Source: Variovorax sp. HW608
GTDB taxonomy: Bacteria; Pseudomonadota; Gammaproteobacteria; Burkholderiales; Burkholderiaceae_C
DNA: 64,000 nucleotides
Reading direction: 5' to 3'
Assembly (NCBI RefSeq): GCF_900090195.1
Contig: NZ_LT607803.1
Span: 2,542,001-2,606,000, forward strand
The notes below the pieces were generated by a model. That model did no database searches, had not been told where the DNA came from, and saw only the letters and a list, made by a program, of their open reading frames with translations. The translations under genes were made by a program, and so were the position numbers. Within the stretch, counting starts at the first letter, position 1. Every line of letters starts with the position of its first letter. Shown piece after piece: positions 36,916 to 45,937 of the stretch.

Positions 36916-38286
36916 ATGTTGCATTCGATCAACCCCGCCACGGGCGAGACGCTCGCCTCGTTCGAAGAACCCGATGCCAGGACCGTGGATGCGGCGCTGG
37001 CCCGCGCTGCCGATGCGCAGCGCGGTTGGCGCAAGAAGCCTGCGGTGGAACGCGCAAGGCTGCTCGGCAGCGTCGCGGAGGTGCTGCGCAGGCACAAGGA
37101 AGAGTGGGCGCGGCTCGCCACGCTGGAGATGGGCAAGCCTATCGCCGAGGCGCGTGCCGAGGTCGAGAAGAGCGCCGTCACCGCCGACTACTACGCAGCC
37201 AACGCGCCGAAGATGCTCGATGACGTGCGCGTCGCCAGCAATGCGACCGACAGCCGGGTGGTCTTCGACCCGCTCGGCCTCGTGCTCGCGGTGATGCCGT
37301 GGAACTACGCCTTCTGGCAGGCGATCCGCGCTGCGGTGCCGGCCATCGCCGCCGGCAATGGCGTGGTGCTCAAGCATGCGGCCAACGTGCCGCAGTGCGC
37401 GCTGGCGCTCCAGACATTGTTTAGCGAGGCCGGCGCGCCGGATGGCTTGTTCACGACATTGCTGATCGGTTCCCCCCGCGTTTCCGACGTCATCGACGAT
37501 CCCCGCATCGCTGGCGTGACTTTCACAGGGTCTACCCCCGCGGGACGCGCGATCGCTTCGCAGGCGGCCAAGGCGCTCAAGAAGCAGGTGCTCGAGCTCG
37601 GCGGTTCCGATCCGTTCATCGTGCTCGCGGATGCCGACGTCGAAGCCGCCGCTGCGGTCGCGGTGAAGGCGCGCTTCCAGAACAACGGCCAGAGCTGCAT
37701 CGCGGCCAAGCGCTTCATCGTCGAGGCGTCGATCGGCGACCGGTTCGCGGCGGCGTTCGCGGCCGGCGCCGCGAAGCGGGTGCTCGGCGACCCGTTGGCC
37801 GACGCGACCACGCTCGGCCCGATGGCGCGCGGCAACCTGCGCGACGAGCTCGACCGGCAGGTGCGCGCGAGCATCGACGAAGGAGCGACCTTGGGCCTAG
37901 GCGGCAAAGTGCCGACCGGCCCAGGCTTCTTCTATCCGGCGACGGTGCTCGATCACGTGTCACCGCAGATGACCGTGGCGCGCGAAGAGACCTTCGGCCC
38001 CGCCGCCGCGATCATGCGGGTGCGCAATGCCGACGATGCGGTGGCGCTCGCGAACGGGACCGAATTCGGCCTCGGCGCGGCACTGTGGACCGGCAATGCC
38101 GAGCGCGCCCGCGCGCTGTCGCGCGAGATCGACGCGGGCGCCGTGTTCGTCAATGGCATGGTCGCTTCCGATGCGCGCCTGCCCTTCGGCGGCGTCAAGC
38201 ACTCGGGCTACGGGCGCGAGCTGGGCATCCACGGCCTGCACGAGTTCACCAACGTCAAGACCGTCTGGACCGGCCCCGCCGTCTGA
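36916..38286 (+). CDS. NAD(P)-dependent succinate-semialdehyde-type aldehyde dehydrogenase
   Basis: A 456-residue aldehyde dehydrogenase close to the short Sad/GabD subgroup (it begins directly at INPATGETLASFEEPDA). It has PWNYAFWQAIRAAVPAIAAG near residue 121, the catalytic Glu in VLELGGSDPFIVL near 223 and the nucleophile Cys in QNNGQSCIAAKRFIV near 262. It oxidises succinate semialdehyde or a similar aldehyde to the acid. AAGGA stands six bases before the ATG. It converges with the large FAD/Fe-S dehydrogenase gene and is monocistronic, so its pathway is not fixed by context. Confidence 0.92.
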   Translation: MLHSINPATGETLASFEEPDARTVDAALARAADAQRGWRKKPAVERARLLGSVAEVLRRHKEEWARLATLEMGKPIAEARAEVEKSAVTADYYAANAPKMLDDVRVASNATDSRVVFDPLGLVLAVMPWNYAFWQAIRAAVPAIAAGNGVVLKHAANVPQCALALQTLFSEAGAPDGLFTTLLIGSPRVSDVIDDPRIAGVTFTGSTPAGRAIASQAAKALKKQVLELGGSDPFIVLADADVEAAAAVAVKARFQNNGQSCIAAKRFIVEASIGDRFAAAFAAGAAKRVLGDPLADATTLGPMARGNLRDELDRQVRASIDEGATLGLGGKVPTGPGFFYPATVLDHVSPQMTVAREETFGPAAAIMRVRNADDAVALANGTEFGLGAALWTGNAERARALSREIDAGAVFVNGMVASDARLPFGGVKHSGYGRELGIHGLHEFTNVKTVWTGPAV

Positions 38287-38297
38287 CACCCCGGATC

Positions 38298-41200
38298 TCA
38301 GGCAAGTTGCGCAGCGAGCAGCCGCGCCACGTGAATCGCTTCGCGCTGCGCGCCGTCGGCGATCTGGTGGCGGCAACTCGTGCCGTCGGCCACGACGATG
38401 GCGTCGGGGTTCTTGCGCACGGCGGGCAGCAGGTTGGCTTCCGCCATCTGCATCGAGACTTCGTAATGTGAGGACTCGTAGCCGAAGCTCCCCGCCATGC
38501 CGCAGCATGAACTCTCGATCAGTTCCGGCCTGGCGCCGGGGATCAGCTGGAGGACATCGAGGATCGGGCTGACTGCGCCGAACGCCTTCTGGTGGCAATG
38601 GCCGTGCAGCAGGATCGGCTTGTCGAGCGCCTTGAGCGCCAGCCGGAAGCGGCCCGCCTTCAGCTCGCGCGCGATGAATTCCTCGAACAGCAGCGCCTGG
38701 CCCGCGACCGTCTCCGCTTTGGTGCCCAGGCCCATGACCAGCGCCTCGTCGCGCAGCGTGAGCAGGCACGCGGGTTCGAGCCCCACGATCGCGATGCCCG
38801 CCTCGGCCAGCAGCAGCAGTGCGTCGACCAGCGCACCGGCCTTGGCCTTGGCCTCGTCAACCATGCCGCCCGCGAGGTACGTGCGGCCACAGCAGTGGTG
38901 GCTGCCGTCCTTTTGCACCGTGTGCAGCACGTAGCCCGCAGCCTTGAGCACGCGTGCGGCCGCCAGCGCGTTCTCGCTCTCGAAGTGGCCATTGAAGGTG
39001 TCGACGAAAAGCACCGCCACCTTGCGCCCTTCCCCCGCGGCGGCGATGGCCTCGTCGCGACTGGCGAACATCGAAGCATCGCTGGCGCGCCAGAAGGTGT
39101 CGCAGCGCCACTCGGGCAGCGAGCGCTTCGCCGAAAGCCCCAGAAGCTTCTCGCCCAGCCAGCGCGCACCCGGCACCGTGTTGCGCAGATTGAAAAGCCA
39201 CGGCGCGCGGCTCGCCGCATGCGCGTAGTCCGGCAGCCGGGCGATGAGCTTGTCCCTCCACGTATGCCCGTGCTTCTTCTTGTAGTGCGACAGGAATTCG
39301 ATCTTCATCTTCGCCATGTCGACGCCCGTCGGACAGTCGCGCTTGCAGCCCTTGCAGCCGACACACAGGTCCATCGTCTCGTGCATGGCGGGGCTGGTGA
39401 AGGCGTCGGGGCCGAGCTGGCCGGAGATCGCGAGGCGCAACGTGTTGGCCCGGCCGCGCGTGAGGTGCTGCTCGTCGCGCGTCACGCGGTAGCTCGGGCA
39501 CATCGTGCCGGCATCGAACTTGCGGCAGTGGCCGTTGTTGTTGCACATCTCCACGGCCTTCGCGAAGCCGCCCGTGATGTCGCCACCAGTGCCCGGCGCG
39601 GTCGTCACTTCCGTCACCGGATCGGCCTGCACGTTCCATGCGGACCAGTCGAGCACCGGCGTGAGCGGAATGCGCCGGTACGGCTTGGGCGCGGTCTCGG
39701 GCGCGAAGCGGAACAGCGCGCCGTCGTCCATCTTCGGCGGATCGATGATCTTGCCGGGATTGAAGAGATGGATCGGGTCGAGCTTCTGCTTGATGGCGCG
39801 GAAGGCCTCGCCCAGCGCCGGACCGAACTGCCATTCGATCCACTCGCCACGGCACAGGCCATCGCCGTGCTCGCCGCTGAAGGCGCCCTTGTACTTGCGC
39901 ACCAGCGCGCTCGCTTCCTCTGCGATGGCGCGCATCTTGGCCGCGCCGTCGGTGCGCATGTCCAGGATCGGCCGCACGTGCAGCGTGCCCACGGACGCGT
40001 GCGCGTACCAGGTGCCCCGGCTGCCGTACTTCGCGAAGACTTCGGTGAGCCCGTCGGTGTATTCCGCCAGATGCGCGAGCGGCACCGCGCAATCCTCGAT
40101 GAAGCTCACCGGCTTGCCGTCGCCCTTGAGGCTCATCATGATGTTGAGGCCGGCCTTGCGCACTTCCCACAGGTTTTTCTGTGGCGCGTCGCCCTGCATC
40201 TCGACCACGCTGTCCGGCAGGCCGAGCTCGCCCATCAGGTCGACCAGGTCCTTGAGCTTCGGCAGCAGCGAAGCCTTGTCGCTGCCCGAGAACTCGACCA
40301 GCAGGATCGCGGCGGGCCGGCCGATCAGCGCGGTCTCGACCGTCGGCCTGAAGGCCGGGTTGGCCAGGCTCAGCTCGATCATCGTGCGGTCGACCAGTTC
40401 GACCGCCGTGGGGCCGAGCTTGACGATGTGCTGCGCCGAATCCATCGCCGCATGGAAGCTCGGGAAGTTGACGATGCCGAGCACCTTGGCGCGCGGCAGC
40501 TCGGCAAGCTTCAGCGTGAGGCTGCGCGTGTAGGCGAGCGTGCCTTCCGAGCCGATCAGCAGGTGCGCGAGATTGACGCTGCCGTCGGTGGTGTACGGCT
40601 TCTCGCTCTGGTTGTCGAAGATGTCGAGGTTGTAGCCGGCGACACGGCGCAGCACCTTGGGCCAATGGGCCTGGATCTGGCCGCGGTGCTGCACCGCCAG
40701 TTGCTTGACGTGCAGCGCGATGTCGCTCGCCCGCGAGCCCAGGCCCGACACCGGGCCGAAGTCGAGCAGTTCGCCATCGGACAGCCACGCGCTCGCGCCG
40801 GCCACGTTGTGCACCATGTTGCCGTAGGCGATGGAGCGCGAGCCGCAGGAATTGTTGCCCGCCATGCCGCCGAGCGTGGCCTGCGCGCTGGTCGACACGT
40901 CGACCGGATACCAGAGCCCGTGCGGCTTGAGCTGCGCGTTGAGGTGATCGAGCACGATGCCGGGCTCGACCGTGACGGTGCGGCGTTCGAGGTCGAGGTC
41001 CCGCACGCGCCGGAAATGCTTGCTGTTGTCGATCACCAGCGCCGCGCCCGTGGTCTGGCCGCACTGGCTGGTGCCGCCGCCGCGCGCCAGCACCGGCACC
41101 TTGAGGTCGCGCGCGATGTCGATGGCGGTCGCGATGTCGCGCTCGGCCTTCGGCACCAGCACGCCGACCGGCATGATCTGGTAGATGGACGCATCGGTCG

Positions 41201-41342
41201 CGTAGCGGCCGCGTGAGGCGTCGTCGAAGAGCACCTCGCCCTCCGTCTCGGCCGCCAGCCGCCTTGCGAGCGCCTCGCAGGTTTCGTTGGGAGGCAGGAC
41301 GGTACCGGCTGGCTGGAGATGGCTCGCGGGCTCGATGCGCAT
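38298..41342 (-). CDS. YdiJ-like FAD-linked 2-hydroxyacid dehydrogenase with Fe-S and CCG domains
   Basis: A 1014-residue fusion. An N-terminal PCMH-type FAD domain (VLARGGGTSQCGQTTGAALV near residue 95, GGMAGNNSCGSRSIAYGNMV) is followed by an FAD-oxidase C-terminal domain. Next is a 4Fe-4S domain with CVGCKGCKRDCPTGVD near 665, and last two cysteine-rich CCG domains (HHCCGRTYLAGG, ESSCCGMAGSFG). Size and order match E. coli YdiJ, a D-2-hydroxyglutarate dehydrogenase of 1018 residues; D-lactate dehydrogenase is the alternative. A GntR regulator gene ends 10 bases upstream on the same strand, so the two form an operon. Confidence 0.9.
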   Translation of the reverse strand: MRIEPASHLQPAGTVLPPNETCEALARRLAAETEGEVLFDDASRGRYATDASIYQIMPVGVLVPKAERDIATAIDIARDLKVPVLARGGGTSQCGQTTGAALVIDNSKHFRRVRDLDLERRTVTVEPGIVLDHLNAQLKPHGLWYPVDVSTSAQATLGGMAGNNSCGSRSIAYGNMVHNVAGASAWLSDGELLDFGPVSGLGSRASDIALHVKQLAVQHRGQIQAHWPKVLRRVAGYNLDIFDNQSEKPYTTDGSVNLAHLLIGSEGTLAYTRSLTLKLAELPRAKVLGIVNFPSFHAAMDSAQHIVKLGPTAVELVDRTMIELSLANPAFRPTVETALIGRPAAILLVEFSGSDKASLLPKLKDLVDLMGELGLPDSVVEMQGDAPQKNLWEVRKAGLNIMMSLKGDGKPVSFIEDCAVPLAHLAEYTDGLTEVFAKYGSRGTWYAHASVGTLHVRPILDMRTDGAAKMRAIAEEASALVRKYKGAFSGEHGDGLCRGEWIEWQFGPALGEAFRAIKQKLDPIHLFNPGKIIDPPKMDDGALFRFAPETAPKPYRRIPLTPVLDWSAWNVQADPVTEVTTAPGTGGDITGGFAKAVEMCNNNGHCRKFDAGTMCPSYRVTRDEQHLTRGRANTLRLAISGQLGPDAFTSPAMHETMDLCVGCKGCKRDCPTGVDMAKMKIEFLSHYKKKHGHTWRDKLIARLPDYAHAASRAPWLFNLRNTVPGARWLGEKLLGLSAKRSLPEWRCDTFWRASDASMFASRDEAIAAAGEGRKVAVLFVDTFNGHFESENALAAARVLKAAGYVLHTVQKDGSHHCCGRTYLAGGMVDEAKAKAGALVDALLLLAEAGIAIVGLEPACLLTLRDEALVMGLGTKAETVAGQALLFEEFIARELKAGRFRLALKALDKPILLHGHCHQKAFGAVSPILDVLQLIPGARPELIESSCCGMAGSFGYESSHYEVSMQMAEANLLPAVRKNPDAIVVADGTSCRHQIADGAQREAIHVARLLAAQLA

Positions 41343-41352
41343 GGGTGGGACT

Positions 41353-42048
41353 TCAGGTCTTGGCCGCGTTGGGCCCTGGATAGATTTCGCCGGCGCGCAG
41401 CAGCGCCAGCACGGTGTCGCGCTTGCGGTTCAGGTGCTCGACCAGCACCTGGCGCATCGCGACCGGGTCGCGCGCATTCAACGCGACGATCATGCGTTCG
41501 TGCTCCGCGACCGCATCCGCCCACTTGGCTTCGTTCTGGTTGGTTCGAAAGCGCAGCGACTGCACGCGCGCATTGATGGACCGGTAGGTGCTCGTCAGCA
41601 CCGGGTTCTTCGCCGCCTCGTTGATCGCAGCATGGATGCGCGCGTTGATGCGGTAGTAGCCGGAGAGGTCGCGCCGCGCGAAACAGGCCATCATTTCGTA
41701 GTGCAGCGCACGCAGCTCGGCCAGCTCTTCGTCGGTGATGCGCTGGGCTGCCAGTTCGCCGGACATGGCTTCGAGCGCCGACAGCAACTCGAAGGTGTTG
41801 ACCACATCGGCCTCCGTCAGCTTGACGGCCACCGCGCCGCGGTTGGGCAGCAGGTCGACCAGCCCCTCCGCCGCCAGCAGCTTGATCGCCTCGCGCAGCG
41901 GCGTGCGCGAGACGCGCAACTGCTCGCACAACTGGCGCTCGTTGAGCTTGGCGCCGGGCGCGATCTGGCCTTCGATGAGCATCGTGCGCAGCCGGGACGC
42001 CACTTGGTCATGCAGCGCAAGCCGCGAGATTTCGATCACTTCCGCCAT
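41353..42048 (-). CDS. GntR-family (FadR subfamily) transcriptional regulator
   Basis: A 231-residue GntR regulator. The winged helix (about residues 10-75) has LRTMLIEGQIAPGAKLNERQ and LRVSRTPLREAIKLLAAEGL; the C-terminal helical FCD effector domain has MSGELAAQRITDEELAELRA and the His-containing RINARIHAAINEAAKNPVL. GGAAGAG precedes the ATG. It is divergent from the aminotransferase operon and cotranscribed with the YdiJ-like gene. Two TTTTGAATGCAAA-containing palindromes in the divergent region are its probable operators. Such regulators usually respond to a hydroxy- or keto-acid. Confidence 0.92.
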   Translation of the reverse strand: MAEVIEISRLALHDQVASRLRTMLIEGQIAPGAKLNERQLCEQLRVSRTPLREAIKLLAAEGLVDLLPNRGAVAVKLTEADVVNTFELLSALEAMSGELAAQRITDEELAELRALHYEMMACFARRDLSGYYRINARIHAAINEAAKNPVLTSTYRSINARVQSLRFRTNQNEAKWADAVAEHERMIVALNARDPVAMRQVLVEHLNRKRDTVLALLRAGEIYPGPNAAKT

Positions 42049-42065
42049 GGGTTCTCTTCCTTGAG

Positions 42066-42082
42066 TTGCATTTTGAATGCAA
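42066..42082. promoter_or_regulatory. GntR-type operator, site 1
   Basis: TTGCATTTTGAATGCAA is a perfect palindrome with 7-base arms and a 3-base spacer. It lies 17 bases upstream of the GntR start codon, in the divergent region shared with the aminotransferase operon. It fits the general FadR-subfamily operator form. Confidence 0.7.
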
Positions 42083-42135
42083 ATTCAGGCTGTCTCAAGC
42101 ACTGTGTCTAGGTGATAACCATCATCAGAATTTGT

Positions 42136-42151
42136 GTTTTGAATGCAAAAC
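42136..42151. promoter_or_regulatory. GntR-type operator, site 2
   Basis: GTTTTGAATGCAAAAC has 6-base complementary arms and shares TTTTGAATGCAAA with site 1, 57 bases away. It ends 21 bases before the aminotransferase start codon, where bound repressor would block transcription. Confidence 0.65.
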
Positions 42152-42172
42152 TGAAAAAAGAAAGGACGGCTC

Positions 42173-43414
42173 ATGCTTCAACTCGACACCCATCCAACCG
42201 GCAGGCACTTTCTGCAGATCCCCGGCCCCAGCCCGGTGCCCGACCGCATCCTGCGCGCGATGAGCCTGCCCACCATCGACCATCGCGGGCCCGAGTTCGG
42301 TGCGCTCGGCCGGAAGGTGCTCGCGGACATCCGGAAGATCTTCAAGACAAGGCACCCCGTCGTCATCTACCCGGCCTCGGGCACCGGCGCCTGGGAGGCC
42401 GCGCTGTCCAACACGCTGAGCCCCGGCGATCAGGTGCTGATGTACGAGACCGGCCACTTCGCCTCGCTCTGGAACAAGATGGCGACCCGGCTGGGAATCT
42501 CGACCGAGTTCCTGGCCTCGGGCGGCACCGACGAGCATCTGCCGCAGGCACCCGGCTGGCGTCGCGGCGTGCAGGCGGACCAGATCGAAGCGCGGCTGCG
42601 CAAGGACACCGAAAAGAAGATCAAGGCGGTGTGCGTGGTGCACAACGAGACCTCGACCGGCGTCACTTCCGACATCGCTTCGGTGCGCCGCGCCATCGAT
42701 ACGGCCGGCCACCCCGCCCTGCTGATGGTCGACAGCATCTCGGGCCTCGCGAGCGCCGACTTGCGTCACGACGAATGGGGCGTGGACGTCACCGTCAGCG
42801 GCTCGCAGAAGGGCCTGATGCTGCCGCCGGGGATCAGCTTCAACGCCATCTCGCCGCGCGCGCTCGAAGCGATGAAGAGCGCCAGGCTGCCGCGCTCGTT
42901 CTGGGCCTGGGACGAGATCGTCGAGATGAACAAGGACGGCTACTGGCCCTACACGCCCAGCACCAATCTGCTCTACGGCCTCTCGGAGGCGCTGGACATG
43001 CTCCTCGGGGAGGGCCTGGACAAGGTCTTCGCGCGCCACCAGCGCTGGGCTGCCGGCGTGCGCGCCGCGGTGAACGCATGGGGCCTGCCGATCCAGTGCG
43101 CCGACCCGGCCGTCTACTCGCCGGTGCTCACGGGCGTCATCACGCCCGAAGGCGTCGACGCGGATGCGGTGCGCCGGCTGATCCACCAGCGCTTCGACCT
43201 GTCGCTGGGCACCGGGCTGGGCAAGCTCAAGGGCCGCATGTTCCGCATGGGCCATCTCGGCGACAGCAACGACCTGACGCTCGTCGCCATGGTCGCCGGT
43301 GTCGAGATGGGCCTGAAGCTCGCCGGCGTGAAGCTCGCCGGCAGCGGCGTGCAGGCCACGATGGACCATTTCGCTGCCCATGCCGCGCCGGCCGCGCTGC
43401 AGCAGGCGGCCTGA
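42173..43414 (+). CDS. Alanine/serine-glyoxylate-type aminotransferase (class V PLP enzyme)
   Basis: A 413-residue PLP-dependent class V aminotransferase resembling serine-glyoxylate and alanine-glyoxylate aminotransferases. It begins FLQIPGPSPVPDRILRAMSL. The PLP Lys lies in TVSGSQKGLMLPPG near residue 204, and the cofactor Asp in LLMVDSISGLASAD near 183. It transfers an amino group to glyoxylate or another 2-oxo acid. AAAGGA precedes the ATG. It heads an operon with a Bug protein and a keto-acid hydratase, under apparent control of the divergent GntR regulator. Confidence 0.9.
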   Translation: MLQLDTHPTGRHFLQIPGPSPVPDRILRAMSLPTIDHRGPEFGALGRKVLADIRKIFKTRHPVVIYPASGTGAWEAALSNTLSPGDQVLMYETGHFASLWNKMATRLGISTEFLASGGTDEHLPQAPGWRRGVQADQIEARLRKDTEKKIKAVCVVHNETSTGVTSDIASVRRAIDTAGHPALLMVDSISGLASADLRHDEWGVDVTVSGSQKGLMLPPGISFNAISPRALEAMKSARLPRSFWAWDEIVEMNKDGYWPYTPSTNLLYGLSEALDMLLGEGLDKVFARHQRWAAGVRAAVNAWGLPIQCADPAVYSPVLTGVITPEGVDADAVRRLIHQRFDLSLGTGLGKLKGRMFRMGHLGDSNDLTLVAMVAGVEMGLKLAGVKLAGSGVQATMDHFAAHAAPAALQQAA

Positions 43415-43452
43415 GCAGCAGCAGCGCGTTCATCGATAAAACCGGAGACAAC

Positions 43453-44430
43453 ATGCAACGACGTTCCTTCATCCAGGCCGCGGGCGCGGCTGCAGCGGCC
43501 CTTGGCATGCCCAGCGTGTTCGCGCAGGACTGGCCCTCCGGCCCCGTGCGCATCGTGGTGGGCTTTCCACCGGGCGGCGGCACCGATGCACTGGCCCGCG
43601 TGGTCGCGCAGAAGCTGTCCCTGATGTGGAACCAGACCGTCATCGTCGAGAACAAGGGCGGCGTGGCCGGCGTGCTCGCAGCCGAGTACGTGGCGACCCA
43701 GCCGAGCGACGGCAGCACGCTGCTGATGGCGCACATCAACAGCCACGCCCTCGCGCCCAGCCTGCAGCCCAAGCTGCGCTACAGCGTGGAGCGCGACTTC
43801 GTGCCGATCGTGCTGGTCGGCGTGACACCCAACCTGCTGATCGCGAGCCCCACGCAGAAGGCCGTGACGGTCAAGGACATCGTCTCCCTGTGCGCCGCGG
43901 AACCCGGCAAGGTGAGCTTCGGCTCGGCCGGCTCCGGCTCTGCGCAGCATCTGGCGCTGGAGATGTTCAAGCTGCAGGCGAAGGTCGACGCAATGCATGT
44001 GCCCTACAAAGGCAGCGGGCCCTTGCTGACCGACCTCATGGGCAGCCAGATCCAGTACAGCTTCGAGACGATGACGGCAGCCACGCCGCACGTGAAGAGC
44101 GGCAAGGTGATCGGCGTGGCCCAGACGCGGACCCAGCGCGCCAAGGGCCATCCGACCATTCCGACCATGCAGGAGCAGGGCTTCGACGGCTTCGAAGCCA
44201 CCACCTGGTACGGACTCGCGGGTCCCGGCAAGCTGCCCGCCGCCATCGCCGACAAGATCAACCGCGACGTCAACACGGTGCTGGCCATGCCCGATGTGCA
44301 GGAGCGGCTCGACACCTACGGCGCCGAAGACGGCGGCGGCTCGCGCGACAAGTTCGCCAGGTTCATTTCGAGCGAGATCGACAAATGGGCAAAGGTCGTC
44401 AAGGACGGCAAGGTGAAGGTGGACGCATGA
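43453..44430 (+). CDS. Bug-family (TTT) periplasmic substrate-binding protein
   Basis: A 325-residue exported binding protein. The leader MQRRSFIQAAGAAAAALG has a twin-Arg (RRSF) and ends near VFAQ. The mature part begins WPSGPVRIVVGFPPGGGTDA, the Bug ligand loop, with SFGSAGSGSAQHLALEMFKL further on. It is 38 bases after the aminotransferase gene and overlaps the hydratase gene by ATGA, so one transcript joins uptake and catabolism. No TctAB membrane genes are nearby. The ligand is probably a carboxylate handled by the two enzymes of the operon. Confidence 0.93.
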   Translation: MQRRSFIQAAGAAAAALGMPSVFAQDWPSGPVRIVVGFPPGGGTDALARVVAQKLSLMWNQTVIVENKGGVAGVLAAEYVATQPSDGSTLLMAHINSHALAPSLQPKLRYSVERDFVPIVLVGVTPNLLIASPTQKAVTVKDIVSLCAAEPGKVSFGSAGSGSAQHLALEMFKLQAKVDAMHVPYKGSGPLLTDLMGSQIQYSFETMTAATPHVKSGKVIGVAQTRTQRAKGHPTIPTMQEQGFDGFEATTWYGLAGPGKLPAAIADKINRDVNTVLAMPDVQERLDTYGAEDGGGSRDKFARFISSEIDKWAKVVKDGKVKVDA

Positions 44431-45182
44431 CGGACCTCGCAGCAGCCCTCGCATCGGCCTGGCGCGAGCACCGTGCCATCGCTTCTGCAGCGTGGACGGA
44501 CAGCGTCGGCGACGCGGCGCAAGCCTATGCCGTGCAGGACCGGGTGGCCCAGGCGCTGGGCTGGTTCGGCTCGGCCGCGCCAGGCCATTGGAAATCCGGC
44601 GGTCCTTCGCGCGATGCGGTGCTGACGCACGCACCGTTGCCGCCGGCCGGCGTGCGCGCCAGCCCCGCGAGCTTCGCCGGCATGCACTTCAATGCGCCGG
44701 GCATCGAATCCGAGGTCGCACTGCGTCTTTGCGAGCCCGTGACGCCCGAACGCGCCGCGACCCTCACGCCGGAGACCGCGGCGGCCCTGATTGACGCGAT
44801 GACCGTCTCGATCGAGATCGTCGATTCGCGCTGGAAAGACCCGGCGCAGGCAACGGCCCTGCTGCGGCTCGCGGACCAGCAATCGCACGGCGCGCTGGTG
44901 CTGGGCGCCTGGGTGCCCTATGCGGCACGCGACTGGGCGGCGCAAGTGTGCGAGACGCGCATCGGCGGCAGCGCGCCCGAGCTGCGCCGCGGCACCCATC
45001 CGATGGGCGACCCCGCGTGGCTGCTGCCCGTCTGGCTGCGCCACGTGACCCAGGGCGGCGCGACCGTGCCGTCCGGCACCGTGGTCACCACGGGCTCGTG
45101 GGTCGGCGTGTTGCCGGTGCACGAGGGCGATACCGTGGTGGTCGAGTTCCCGGGCATCGGGCGGGCCGAAGCCCGCCTCTGA
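44427..45182 (+). CDS. 2-keto-4-pentenoate hydratase/FAH-superfamily protein
   Basis: A 251-residue protein of the MhpD/2-oxopent-4-enoate hydratase group (FAH fold). Segments include AQAYAVQDRVAQALGWFG near residue 32, HFNAPGIESEVALRL near 90 with the metal-ligand Glu region, EIVDSRW near 131 and VVTTGSWVGVLPVHEGD near the end. It would hydrate a 2-oxo-4-enoate or decarboxylate an oxo acid. Its ATG overlaps the Bug-gene stop. Aromatic meta-cleavage genes are absent, so the substrate here may be a different keto acid. It ends 19 bases from a convergent hypothetical gene. Confidence 0.86.
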   Translation: MTDLAAALASAWREHRAIASAAWTDSVGDAAQAYAVQDRVAQALGWFGSAAPGHWKSGGPSRDAVLTHAPLPPAGVRASPASFAGMHFNAPGIESEVALRLCEPVTPERAATLTPETAAALIDAMTVSIEIVDSRWKDPAQATALLRLADQQSHGALVLGAWVPYAARDWAAQVCETRIGGSAPELRRGTHPMGDPAWLLPVWLRHVTQGGATVPSGTVVTTGSWVGVLPVHEGDTVVVEFPGIGRAEARL

Positions 45183-45196
45183 GTCTGGGCCGGATC

Positions 45197-45211
45197 GCAA
45201 GCTAAGCTTGC
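45197..45211. terminator. Hairpin between convergent genes
   Basis: GCAAGC-TAA-GCTTGC is a perfect 6-base-pair stem, extended outward by GATC/GATC with a one-base bulge. It sits in the junction of the convergent hydratase and hypothetical genes and covers the stop of the latter. No T-run follows, so termination efficiency is uncertain. Confidence 0.35.
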
Positions 45212-45618
45212 TCGATCAACCCCGAACGAACAAGGCTGTCCTCTCGCGTCGCCAGCAGCAACTCGTGCACCCCTTCGACCGCCTTCCGAAGCTTCGCCAT
45301 GTGCCGCCGCACCTCCTCATTGGCCGCTGTCACCAGCGGCCGCAGGTCGCCGGGCTCGAAATAGATCATCTCGATCGCGTGGGGGTTGTGGGGGATCAGC
45401 AGGTCCTCGATGCAATCGAACGCTCGCTTGGCTTGACGCAGGTTATTGAAGTCGTCGACCGCGCGCAGGGCGGTCGACGAAGCCTTGCGCAGCAGCTTCG
45501 ATGACTTCTTCTTGGTGGCTCGAGGTTTGCGCCGTCGATGGGCGCCTTGCGCCTCGCCACCAGCAGGAATGGATACGCCGGGTGAATGCGCGCCGGTGCG
45601 ATCAGACTTCTTGGCCAT
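45202..45618 (-). CDS. Hypothetical protein with basic N-terminus
   Basis: A 138-residue protein that I do not recognise. The first 50 residues are strongly basic (HRRRKPRATKKKSSKLLRKA). The rest is helical, with KRAFDCIEDLLIPHNPHAIE, MIYFEPGDLRPLVTAANEEV and a final coiled region. The ATG at 45618 has GGGAGG seven bases upstream. The basic tail suggests binding to nucleic acid or another polyanion, which is speculative. It marks the left edge of the accessory region. Confidence 0.65.
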   Translation of the reverse strand: MAKKSDRTGAHSPGVSIPAGGEAQGAHRRRKPRATKKKSSKLLRKASSTALRAVDDFNNLRQAKRAFDCIEDLLIPHNPHAIEMIYFEPGDLRPLVTAANEEVRRHMAKLRKAVEGVHELLLATREDSLVRSGLIEQA

Positions 45619-45710
45619 TTTTGGGCCTCCCTGGTGAATGCAGACTTGCTTCATCCGCCGCATCCGAGATCAATCGAAGGCGGCGGCTCGAACGGGTTGG
45701 AAGACCGGGG

Positions 45711-45829
45711 ACGTTGTTACGAGAAAACCGGCAGGGCTTGCGCCCTCCCGCCCGAGCCGCCAAAAACTGGGGCCGAGCGGCGAAAAGCCGCAGGCCATGA
45801 GGCAACTGCGGCTTCCGCCGTAACAACGT
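45711..45829. repeat. Pair of 11-base inverted repeats, possible small element
   Basis: ACGTTGTTACG (45711-45721) and CGTAACAACGT (45819-45829) are perfect inverted repeats 97 bases apart, with weaker pairing continuing inward. The stretch between carries no convincing gene. The arrangement could be a decayed miniature element or a long-range hairpin. Confidence 0.35.
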
Positions 45830-45937
45830 CATTTGCGGGCTTCCAAACCCGATCGCGTCCTTTTCCAACGCGACGCGCACAGTATGCCAGCGCCAATGAA
45901 ATTGGCGAACGTCGATCAGCCAGCGCTCAAACGCGCC

